Below the pieces are notes generated by a model. The model was given only the letters and a program-made list of their open reading frames with translations. It made no database searches and was not told the DNA's origin. Shown here in pieces: positions 9,651 through 18,336 of a DNA stretch of 64,000 nucleotides. Each line of letters begins with the position of its first letter. Position 1 is the stretch's first letter. This DNA is from Chitinophagaceae bacterium. GTDB taxonomy: Bacteria > Bacteroidota > Bacteroidia > Chitinophagales > Chitinophagaceae. The stretch is taken from positions 186,001 to 250,000 of the forward strand of contig JADJOC010000009.1 in NCBI GenBank assembly GCA_016713965.1, in the 5' to 3' direction. The position numbers and the translations under genes are program-made.

Positions 9651-10579
9651 TTATTTACTGTAATTTTTTGGATGTTCAAAGTTAGGCTTTGAATGATAAT
9701 AGTTTTTCCATAATTTTTCTGTTTTTAAGTTAATGTTACAATGTATTTGCTCTGGTGTAAGGTTACCTATGCTCATATGTGGCCTTTGTTGGTTATAAAG
9801 TTTTACTGTCCGCTTAAGTATAGCTTTAGCTTCTATAATATTTGCAGGTTTGCAGAACTGCAAATACTCATCCTTATAATCCCATTAATTCTTTCAGCAA
9901 GGGCATTTTCTAAAGGGTCGCCATTTTCAGTCATACTGATTGTAATATTATTTTCATTTAATAATTGTACATAGCTATTACTACAATACTGTAAGCCCCT
10001 GTCACTGTGGTGTGTAAGCTTAAAATGGCCCTGCGGCCTCAAGCCGCAAAGGGCTATTTTAAGCGCTTGTATACAGTGTACACTTTCCATATTCTCTGCT
10101 ACAGAATACCCTACAATCTTACGGCTGTAAGCATCTGTTATAAAACTTATGTAAAAGAACTGCTGCTTTGCTTTCCAGTATGTAATATCACTTACCCATA
10201 ACTGGTTTATACCACAAGGCGTAAACCCTCTCACTAAATTAGGATAACGCCTGAACCAATGCTTTGAGTTGGTCGTTATAGTAGTACGTCTTTTCTTACG
10301 TACCAGTAGTCCATGAACTGCCAGCAAATCAAATAAAGCATCCCTGCCCATTTTTATTTGGTTATCAATCATGAAGCTTTGTAACATCTCATAAAGCTTA
10401 CGGGTGCCCATACGCCTATGCAACAAACGGATGCGCTTCACCTCTTCTATCACCAGCTTTTGTTCTATATCACTACTATAACAAAACCAGCTATACTGAT
10501 AATGAGCCTGCCGGGTAATACCAAACCATCCACATAGCCTGGCAAGGCCTATATGGGGGAATTCCCTTTTCATAACCAT
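9651..10579 (-). pseudogene. IS3-family transposase OrfB (copy 1, frameshifted)
   Basis: Integrase-core protein with an N-terminal HTH_21-like part and the DDE residues in WVSDITYW, HHSDRGLQY and ENALAERING. The frame breaks near 9874 where copy 1 has CCTTATAA and copy 2 has CCTTTATAA; the C-terminus (CKPANIIEAKAILKR...RPHMSIGNLTPEQIH) continues in another frame to 9651. Hence this copy cannot make a full OrfB unless the missing T is an error. Confidence 0.85.
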
Positions 10580-11016
10580 TATGGTTTGGTGTTGAACTTT
10601 TTTCTAATAGGAACTTTTAGTTGCTGTTCTGCTACATCTATCATCGTAGAAAAAGCAACAGCTTTTTGCTCTGCTTCCTTAAGTTGTTGTTCCAATTGTT
10701 TTATCCGAACCTCCAATTCTTTAATTTGGGCATCGCCACCTTCCAAGCTATGAATGCTACGTTTTGACATAGATAACCTTTCTGCAAAACTAATCACTCT
10801 TCGCTGACATCCATTAACATCATAACCTAAACGGCGCATCCATTTTACTATCAAACCATTTTCTTTCTTTCGGCCTGTGTATTTTTCCCATATAGCTTGC
10901 TTCGTCGTTGGATAGGATAAATACTCCTTAATAATTAATTCTTTCTCTGCATCACTAAAATAGTACAACTCATTTGACTTATACTGACGAATAATATTAT
11001 GACCCATCTTAATCAA
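10579..11016 (-). CDS. IS3-family transposase OrfA (copy 1)
   Basis: 145 residues. N-terminal helix-turn-helix region (SDAEKELIIKEYLSYPTTKQAIWEKYTGRK) and a coiled coil near residues 95-125 (IKELEVRIKQLEQQLKEAEQ), the usual OrfA layout. It ends where OrfB begins (10579), as in IS3 elements that use frameshifting to make the OrfAB fusion. Confidence 0.85.
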   Translation of the reverse strand: MIKMGHNIIRQYKSNELYYFSDAEKELIIKEYLSYPTTKQAIWEKYTGRKKENGLIVKWMRRLGYDVNGCQRRVISFAERLSMSKRSIHSLEGGDAQIKELEVRIKQLEQQLKEAEQKAVAFSTMIDVAEQQLKVPIRKKFNTKP

Positions 11017-11480
11017 ATTTGCGTAAACCTATTTTAGGACAAGACAGTAAAAGAGGCGACTGGTGGAAATGGAAAATTGATCCGCTGGTGATAGATGCAG
11101 TAATGATTTACGCACAAAAAGGACACGGCAGGCGAAGCAATTTATACACCGATTATACCTTTGCATTAAAAGATGGCGACAAACTGGTAAGCTTTACCAA
11201 AGCCTACAGCGGCCTTACTGATAAAGAATTTGCACAGGTAGATGCTTTTGTAAAAAGAAACTCCATAGAAAAATTCGGGCCGGTACGCACCGTAAAACCA
11301 GAGCTGGTTTTGAAATAGCTTTTTGAAGGCATTGCAGCCAGCAACAGGCATAAAAGCGGCATTGCCTTGCGATTTCCCCGGATCAGCAGGTGGCGGCAGG
11401 ACAAAAAACCTGATGAAATAAATACGTTGGACGATCTTAAAAAAATATTAGAGCAGTACAATTTTACTGGTGATAAATAA

Positions 11481-12130
11481 TACAATTTGGGGCTGTCAGC
11501 AGCATACCTTTATTGAACTTTTGTCCGGGCTATCCGTTGCAATATTTTTGCGCTAACGCACAAGGCTATACGCAAAATATTTCCACTGCTATCCCGCAGC
11601 CATTTAACAGTTGAATTATTATTAAGCGACATTTATTTAGGCCCCATAAAATTAAGCTGTCCCTCTTAGCTTGTATTGTGACAAAGTCACTGAAGAACAT
11701 AAAGCTTACGAAGCTGGAAGCTTCGAAGAGCAGCAGCGCTCTTATGAATTGCACCGCTCTTTAGAGCGGTGATGAAGAATTATCTTTTTTACTGTAGCTA
11801 GCCACTATCCTTAAATTATTATTGATGGCTAAAGCCATTATTAAAATTTATTTATTCTTTTTATTCTCCGTCCTAAAGGATGGAGTTATGCAAGCAAAAC
11901 TATCCAAATAAAAGATGAATTAAATTTAACTGCTGAAAAGCTGCCGGATAGTGGATACCCTCCCGCATTTTGCGGGATGAGGAGTAGCAGCGAATAGCCG
12001 GGACTAAAGCTAAATAAAGATGCCAAAGCCGGTAGCCAAATCAATTTTTATCATTAATTTGGATTATTAACATTGTTTGTCGTATTTTTACTAAAAATAT
12101 TAGTAATTTGTGTATAATAAAATTATAAAC
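11481..12130. repeat. Palindrome-rich non-coding spacer
   Basis: 650 bp without a supportable gene between the broken ligase and the Panacea gene. Seven hairpin-forming palindromes lie in 300 bp: GTGAC-aaa-GTCAC (11678-11690), CGAAGCT-gga-AGCTTCG (11709-11725), AAGAGC-agcagc-GCTCTT (11726-11743), ACCGCTCT-tt-AGAGCGGT (11753-11770), ATGGCT-aa-AGCCAT (11825-11838), CTCCGTCC-taaa-GGATGGAG (11866-11885) and TCCCGCA-ttt-TGCGGGA (11961-11977). They differ in sequence, so this is an array of unlike stem-loops, not a tandem repeat. Function unknown. Confidence 0.7.
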
Positions 12131-12597
12131 ATGGCTTATTCCGCAGCATCAATAGCACATGAGTTTGTTAAAAAGGAATTGAAGAAGGATATCCTGTAAC
12201 GCAAATGAAACTACAAAAAATGGTTTATTTTGCACAAGGTGTCCATTTGGCTTTGTACCAGGAGCCTTTAATAAAAGATATTTTCCAGGCCTGGAAATAT
12301 GGCCCTGTGGTGCCTGGTATTTATCATACGTATAAATTTTATGGCAGCTCGCCCATTACCAATACGGAATGGGTAATGGATCAGGAAGAAATGGAACAAG
12401 TGAAAATTAATAACAAGGCAAAGGAAACTGTAGATTACACCTGGGGGTTATTAAAAGAAACCAATACGGTTAAATTATCCAACTGGACACATGAAGACGG
12501 GTCGCCGTGGAAGCAAAATTATATAGACGATGCCAATGATGTGGTTATCCCTAATGACGATATAAAAAAATATTTTGAACGCTTTTTAGATAAATAA
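12131..12597 (+). pseudogene. Panacea-domain (SocA-like, DUF4065) protein, one-base frameshift
   Basis: Starts MAYSAASIAHEFVKK and after one missing G near 12175 (GG where GGG restores the frame: GIEEGYPVTQMKLQKMVYFAQG) continues to 12597, about 155 residues. The MKLQKMVYFAQGVHLALY...EPLIKDIFQAWKYGPVVP pattern is the hallmark of Panacea (DUF4065), the antitoxin domain also found in SocA proteolytic adaptors. Four bases downstream begins a small membrane protein that could be its toxin. If the indel is an error the gene is intact; otherwise translation could restart at the ATG at 12205. Confidence 0.75.
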
Positions 12598-12601
12598 TTA
12601 A

Positions 12602-13019
12602 ATGCCCGTACCTAATTTTAACACAGCAGTTTTAAACTCTGTAATAGAAGATCAATCTCCTGAAACGGGATCTTTTGTGCAGGAGAAAACTTATTTGAAT
12701 CATGAAATAGAAATACAGGTAAGGCTTGAAGAGCTTAAAACACTCCAGGAGCATAATAAAACCTTATCTCAAAACAATAATGAAAGAAAGAAATATGCCA
12801 AATGCATATTTGCCCTTACTATAGTCTGGGCTGCCTTAATTTTTTATCATACTTTTTATGGTAGGAAGAAAAAACCTGGATATTTCCGATAACATTATTA
12901 TTACTTTAATAAGCTCTACTACTGTTAACTTTTTTGGCTTTTTTGTTTTGGTAATCAAATACCTGTTTAATACAGAAAATATGATGATCATGAAAAAGAA
13001 AAAATCAAAAAGTAGTTAG
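12602..13019 (+). pseudogene. Two-TM small membrane protein, probable Panacea partner, one-base frameshift
   Basis: The first frame reads 96 residues (soluble, Glu/Lys-rich, coiled-coil-prone start, then TM1 KCIFALTIVWAALIFYHTF). Removing one A from the A6 run at 12869-12874 continues into NLDISDNIIITLISSTTVNF and FGFFVLVIKYLF, a second membrane segment, and a basic tail to a TAG at 13019, total ~138 residues. The segment with ISDxIIITLISSTTVNxxGFF-like spacing recalls a widespread two-TM family. Position 4 bp after a Panacea gene suggests a membrane-acting toxin of a toxin-antitoxin pair; this is inference from gene order. Confidence 0.6.
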
Positions 13020-13065
13020 GCTGATCAATTATTATTTTATTTTTGGTTTCAACCATACATGCCTT

Positions 13066-15468
13066 TTGCAAATAAAAAAAACTCCCGGGTATAAAATCAT
13101 CCAGGCCTGGCTGGATAAAAAAGGTTATCACCCGTTTAGCTTCCAAGAAGAAGCCTGGCAATATATTATCAACCAGGAAAGTGGTATTGTAAATGCTCCA
13201 ACAGGTTGCGGAAAAACCTTTTCTGTTTTTTTAGGCGCTGTTATCCAATTCATCAACCGACATCCTGCAACTTACCTATCCAAAAAAAATAACGGCTTAC
13301 AATTACTATGGATAACTCCATTAAGAGCGCTGGCCAAAGATATTGGCAGGGCAATGGAAGAAGTAATTGTTGAATTGGGAATGAGCTGGAAAACAGGCAT
13401 CAGAAATGGGGATACAGAAATAAGCATCAGGCAAAAACAAAAAAAGCAGATGCCCGAAGTGCTGATCATCACCCCTGAAAGTTTGCATTTGTTGCTGGCA
13501 CAAAAAAATTATCCGCTGGTTTTTGAAAACCTAAAAATTATTGCTGTAGATGAATGGCACGAAATATTAGGCAGCAAAAGAGGCGTTCAGGTAGAGCTGG
13601 CAATTTCCAGGATAGTTAACATCAAACCCCAAACTTCAAACTTTCAACCATGCCTTTGGGGTATTTCTGCAACCATTGGTAATTTAGAGCAGGCAAAAGA
13701 AGTGCTGCTTTCTCCGTTGGAAAAAGAAGGTGTAATTGTAAAAGCCAACATTAAAAAAAATATTCAAATTGAATCTATCATCCCGGATGAAATTGAAAAA
13801 TATCCCTGGGCCGGTCACCTGGGCATAAAGCTGGCAGAAAAAGTGTTGCCTATTATTTATAACAGTAAAACCACTCTAATATTTATCAATACCCGTGGCA
13901 TGAGTGAGCGCTGGTACCAGACTTTGTTAAACATAGCGCCGGACCTGGCAGGCGCTATTGCCCTGCACCATGGAAGTATTGAGCAACCCTTACGCTTGTG
14001 GGTAGAAGATGCACTGCATGAAGGAAAATTAAAAGCAGTGGTATGTACAGCCAGTCTGGATCTTGGTGTGGATTTCAGGCCGGTAGAAACTGTCATTCAG
14101 GTAGGCAGCCCAAAAGGCGTTGCCAGGTTTTTGCAAAGAGCAGGAAGAAGCGGCGGCACTAAAAACAGCTATTGAAGAAAATTATATCGAAAGCAAAATA
14201 CCGCGGTTGCTTTGCTTTGATGTATTGGTACAATATGCCTGCACTATAGCAATTTCTGATGGTTTTTACGCAGCAGATATTTTTAAAGAAGTAAAAAGCA
14301 CTTTTTGCTTCAGCGATATTACAGAGCAGGAGTGGCAGGAAATTTTACTTTTTATTACAGCAGGTGGCATTGCTTTACAACAATATGATGATTATAAAAA
14401 AGTAGAGATTATTGATGGGCTGTATAAAATAAATAACCGCCGTGTGGCGATGCGGCACCGGATGCATATCGGCACTATTGTCAGCGATGCCATGATAAAA
14501 GTAAAATTTTTAAGCGGTGGATTTATCGGGGTGATAGAAGAATGGTTTATCGCCAGGTTACAACCGGGGGATGTATTCACTTTAGCAGGAAGGAATGTAG
14601 AGTTTATCATGATAAAAGAAATGACTGTTTTGGTAAAAAGAAGCACTTCTAAAAAATCTATTGTACCAAGCTGGATGGGCGGAAGAATACCTTTATCTGC
14701 TAACTTGGGAGAAACGTTGAGAAAAACATTAGATAAAGCGGCTTCCCCGGATAATGCTGTACCGGAATTAATTGCACTATTGCCATTGTTTGCCTTACAA
14801 GCTAAATTATCTTTTATACCCAAGCAAAATGAATTATTAATAGAACAGATTGAAACCCGTGACGGCTTTCACCTTTTTGTATACCCTTTTGAAGGAAGGC
14901 TGGTGCATGAATCGATGGCAGCTATTTTAGCTTACCGAATCAGTAAAATTATGCCGATTACTTTTCATTTGCCATGAACGATTATGGATTTGAATTATTA
15001 AGCGACCAGCCCATACCGGTAGATGATACAAATGTGCATGAATTATTTTCACCGGAAAATTTACTGGCAGATATCCAGAGAAGTGTGAATGCAACGGAGA
15101 TGGCTAAACGAAAATTTAGGGATATATCCGTTATTGGTGGATTAATATTCCAGGGTTACCCCGGAGAATATAAAAAAGCCCGGCATTTACAATCTTCTGC
15201 CGGACTGTTATTTAATGTTTTTGCAGAATACGATGCCAATAATTTATTGCTGCGCCAGGCTTATAATGAAGTAATGGAGCAGCAAATGGAAGAAGCCAGG
15301 CTACGCAGCATGCTGGTACGAATTCAAAAAAGTAAAATTATACTTTCTTTTCCCGAAAGGCTTACGCCATTTTGTTTTCCTATAAAAGTAGACAGCATGA
15401 GAGAAAACCTGACCTCAGAAAAATTAGAGGATAGGATTAAAAAAATGCAGCAGCAATTAGAAAAATAA
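13066..15468 (+). pseudogene. Ligase-associated DEXH-box helicase (Lhr-type), broken
   Basis: Helicase core with FQEEAWQYI, NAPTGCGKT (Walker A, ~residues 39-47), TPLRALAKD, DEWHE (motif II) and SATIG. After FLQRAGRSG the frame fails: about 20 residues (the HQPGA-type stretch expected there) are missing, and sequence resumes out of frame at AAALKTAIEENYIESKIPRL (14160 on). A second break near 14970 (ATTTGCCATG where TTGGCC is expected) separates the end, MNDYGFELLSDQ...LEK. The start is also doubtful: ATG at 13059 would join if the A-run were one shorter; as read, TTG at 13066 is the only in-frame start. Intact family members have ~800-820 residues. Confidence 0.85.
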
Positions 15469-15469
15469 A

Positions 15470-15970
15470 TTAATAAATTAAATATTTACGCTGAGTAGTA
15501 TATAATATTATAAAAGCAACCGGGAATAACATCAACAGTAAATAAAACCCAGAAAACATTCCGAATCCTACAAAAAATATACTGGCACCTAAAGGTAATA
15601 TTTCACCAACCAGCCACAACATATAACCCTGTTTTTTAAGTTTGCGCATTTGCAAAGCGCCAAAAAAACATAATGCCACGCCTACAAGTCCTAAAATTAA
15701 AATAGGCACTTTATTTTCCATAGCTTTTCTCGACATTTCTATCATTTCCGGTGTCATCATACTCTTTACAAATGCTGGTGCATCTGCTATTTTATCCTGT
15801 GCTGCTATCACATCATTATATGATTTTTCTGCATTAATGAATGACCATATACTACCAATTAATCCTAAAGCACAGCCAATAAAAGTTAATATGGTTAAAA
15901 CATTTAGTCCTGATGGCAATTGAGGTTTGCCTTCGGCAAAATCTAAAACATTAGTATTATCCTGGTTCAT
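15470..15970 (-). CDS. Four-TM membrane protein of unknown function
   Basis: 166 residues from the ATG at 15970 (MNQDNTNVLDFAEGKPQLPS), which gives a soluble N-terminus; a 14-residue longer in-frame start is less likely. Four membrane segments: VLTILTFIGCALGLIGSIWS, IPILGLVGVALCFFGALQM-like (near residue 89), MLWLVGEILPLGASIFFVGF and LLLMLFPVAFIILY. Between TM1 and TM2 lies a polar loop (~50 residues). No family recognised with certainty. It interrupts the ligase-associated cluster on the opposite strand. Confidence 0.7.
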   Translation of the reverse strand: MNQDNTNVLDFAEGKPQLPSGLNVLTILTFIGCALGLIGSIWSFINAEKSYNDVIAAQDKIADAPAFVKSMMTPEMIEMSRKAMENKVPILILGLVGVALCFFGALQMRKLKKQGYMLWLVGEILPLGASIFFVGFGMFSGFYLLLMLFPVAFIILYTTQRKYLIY

Positions 15971-16044
15971 AAAATAACATTTAATTAAAAAAATTGTTAC
16001 GCTTATAATCAAAGATATTTAAAATTTATACCAATTTTCAATTT

Positions 16045-16052
16045 TACCTTTG
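16045..16052 (+). promoter_or_regulatory. Candidate -7 box TACCTTTG of pdeM
   Basis: Exact match to TAnnTTTG, ending 5 bp before the ATG at 16058. That would give a nearly leaderless transcript. No clear TTG box lies 19 bases upstream. Confidence 0.4.
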
Positions 16053-16358
16053 CAGCAATGGAACAATTCATTAAACATAAAATACATAATCATACATTCA
16101 TTTTATCAGGTAACCGGTGCATTTTTTGGGAAGAAAAGAAGAGTTTGATTTTATCAGATTTACATTTAGGCAAAACCGGGCATTTTAGAAAAAATGGAAT
16201 AGCCGTACCACAAAATATTTATAAGGATGATATGCACCGGCTTGTTGATGCCATACAGTTCTTTAAGCCTGGTAATTTAATTATTGTCGGAGATATGTTT
16301 CATAGCCGGGAAAATAATGAAATGGGCTTATTTTTAAAATGGAGAAATGATTTAAGTA

Positions 16359-17806
16359 GTCGATCCTCAAAAAGTCATTTTTACTTTGGGGACAAAAATC
16401 AGTTGAGTATAAAAGTTAAAGAAGCGAAGCAATTTTAAGGCCCAAAAATAAATTCTACTTTCCATTTATTCATCATTCTTTTAAAATTCATTGTTGCAGC
16501 CGCTAATATTACATTGATTGCATCTCCAACTGTACCTTTGAGGTAATTTCTGCTCATTCTATAATCGTGTTTTAAATGCCCTATTACAGGCTCTATTGCC
16601 GCTCTGCGTTTATGTCTTTTGCGTTTGGTTTGAGTAATGTCCTTATCTGGCTTTGGTGTGTGTAATGCAGTATTGTTAATCATTTTAGGCCCCCGGTACC
16701 CCCTGTCTAAAAAAACATTTTTAGCCTCTTTGTCCATCAGCCTTTCATATTGTTCTAATACTGCCGGTAGTGTTTTTGAGTCATGCAGGGATTCTGTAAA
16801 TTTAATGCCCCAACAATTACACCGCTACTTTGTGTTACTAAAAAAGAAGCTTTGCTGCCAAACTCAAATCTTTTATGCTCTTTGCCTTTAGTGTAGCATT
16901 TTACATCGGGTTCATGAAGACTGTAAACTTTACCGCTATCGCTTCTCTTTTGTGCTAATACTGTTTTAAACAATGATAAATGTGTTGCATACCGGTTTAA
17001 ACTATCGGCAGTAAGTGTGCGTTCAAGCTCCCGTACTAACCTGCCTGCTATTGTTTTAATTTTTTACCAGCTTTCCTTGCTTTGCCTGCGCCGTCTTTGT
17101 TTTTCTTAAAACGCTGAACAGTGCTTATTTTTTTATCGTGAACTTACAACTCTGTCTTAGTTCCAGGCTTTCTTTTAGGGCTATGGCCTGACATTTTACA
17201 ATTATCTTTTTGTACAGCTTATCATCGGTTGGATAGGTGATATTTTTTTCCTGTACAGTGGTATCCCCACTCAAATTATCATCATCGGCATCTTTACCAT
17301 TGATACGGATACTTTCTTTAAAAATCAATTCTGCCCCAGCTTCTCCAATTCGTTTTCTAAATTCTACTAACTCTGTAGCCACACAAGGTGGTTTTACAGA
17401 AAATAATTTTTCTCCGCCAAAGTATTGATAATAGGCATTTTCCGCCCATTGCTCTACTACACTTTGGTCACTTAAATTGCGGACTTGCTTTAAAATCAGC
17501 AACGATACCATTAACCGGATAGGCTTGGCTGGTTTGCCCTGGGTTGCACTGTAATGTTTTTTAAAAGCTTCTTCAAACACATTCCAATCAATCCTGTTTG
17601 CCAGTATATAAAGCGGATGAGAATGATTCAACTGCTCTTCAAAACTGCTGTAAAAACCAATTTGTGCATTGTTTTTTTGCTTTGCTAACATGATACAAAT
17701 TTGCAAGATTTTTAAGCTTCTTTATACTTTTCCTGCAGATTTATTTATCCATAATTGTGTATAAATTATGAATGGTAAAGGATTGTAGGGCTTTTTGAGG
17801 AACGAC
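16359..17806 (-). mobile_element. IS5-like insertion sequence in pdeM
   Basis: 1448 bp. Left end GTCGATCCTCAAAAAGTC mirrors the right end (reverse complement GTCGTTCCTCAAAAAGCC), 16 of 18 matching. Flanked by a 6-bp direct repeat TAAGTA (16353-16358, 17807-17812). It carries a decayed DDE transposase on the minus strand. Family named from the transposase; the IS5/IS1182 boundary is not certain from reading alone. Confidence 0.88.
16435..17706 (-). pseudogene. IS5-like DDE transposase, several frameshifts
   Basis: Three readable blocks: 17706-17125 (KPIRLMVSLLILKQVRNLSDQSVVEQW, GDTTVQEKNITYPTD with the first catalytic Asp), 16973-16755 (VYSLHEPDVKCYTKGKEHKRFEFGSKA) and 16737-16435 (VFLDRGYRGPK with the second Asp region and RRAAIEPVIGHLKHDYRMSRN with the Glu). 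The order is that of an IS5-type transposase of ~430-450 residues, but no continuous frame remains. Confidence 0.85.
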
Positions 17807-18254
17807 TAAGTAACCTTACAATTCAGTTGGTAAAAGGCAATCATGATATTTTATCGAAAGCATGGTATACAAAAGCTAATATAGAAGTAATAAATGACCA
17901 TTTAATGATAGAAGAATTTTATTTTACCCATGACATGTCAGATTGTAAAGATACTCCGGGGTGTTATGTTTTTTCAGGCCATGTTCATCCAAGCATAACT
18001 ATTAAAGGTTTGGGCCGACAAGCACTGCAACTGCCTTGTTTTTATTTTGCCAAAGATCATGCTATCTTGCCTGCATTTGGAAAGTTTACCGGCAATTTTC
18101 CTGTAAAATCCAACAAAGGAACGGATGTGTATGCGATAATGCCTGCCAATGCAAGCAAAGGTGAAAAAGGTGGTGTAATAAAAGTTTAATTTTATTGATT
18201 AGACTAACAAGCTATTTTTTGCAAACGTAGATAAAGCTACATAGTAGTACTGAC

Positions 18255-18336
18255 GATGAACGGATTGTGACCCCGCCTTCGGACGGGGCAGGCAGCAACG
18301 ATGATGCTATGAAAAACAAAAGCTGGCAACAAAATT
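18255..18336 (+). repeat. Dispersed intergenic repeat, copy A
   Basis: Begins GATGAACGGATTG and ends GCAACGATGATGCTATGAAAAAC plus AGCTGGCAACAAA. Between the arms is a GC-rich palindromic insert (CCCCGCCTTCGGACGGGG). Copies B (30823-30883) and C (45104-45202) share both arms with different inserts. It abuts the stop codon of the convergent proline dehydrogenase gene. Confidence 0.6.

Larger units (their letters stand above)
9607..11046 (-). mobile_element. IS3-family insertion sequence, copy 1
   Basis: 1440 bp. Right end GTAAACCTATTTTAGGACAA GACA mirrors the left end TGACTCGTCCTAAAATAAGT with a few mismatches; copy 2 (26507-27942) has the unmutated left end. Flanked by a 3-bp target duplication GTA (9604-9606 and 11047-11049). 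It carries orfA and orfB of an IS3-type transposase on the minus strand, and sits inside the DNA ligase gene. Confidence 0.93.
8415..11480 (+). pseudogene. ATP-dependent DNA ligase, split by an IS3-family insertion
   Basis: Left part 8415-9605 encodes 397 residues with the nucleotidyltransferase motif KWDGIRG (catalytic K230), DGEI, and SEGIMLKRKNSTYQVGR. Right part 11049-11480 encodes KRGDWWKWK...GHGRRSNLYTDYTFAL, the OB-fold part. Removing the IS and one copy of the GTA duplication restores GGC CGT AAA AGA GGC in frame, giving a ~540-residue ligase of the bacterial ligase-associated type. The right part also has two compensating one-base slips (near 11296-11316: GTTTTG for GTTTTTG, CTTTTTG for CTTTTG) that create an in-frame stop. 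As it stands the protein would lose its OB domain and be inactive. Confidence 0.9.
16058..18189 (+). pseudogene. pdeM: Ligase-associated phosphoesterase PdeM, split by an IS
   Basis: The N-part (16058-16358) has the metallophosphoesterase motifs SDLHLGK and VGDMFHS; the C-part (from 17807) has KGNHD and FSGHVHP, so all metal-ligand motifs survive in the two halves. Removing the IS and one 6-bp TAAGTA copy gives GAT TTA AGT AAC CTT in frame (NDLSNLTIQLVKGNHD), a ~227-residue protein. This is the MPE member of the ligase-associated module with the exonuclease, ligase and Lhr-type helicase. As it stands, translation ends 26 residues into the IS. Confidence 0.92.
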
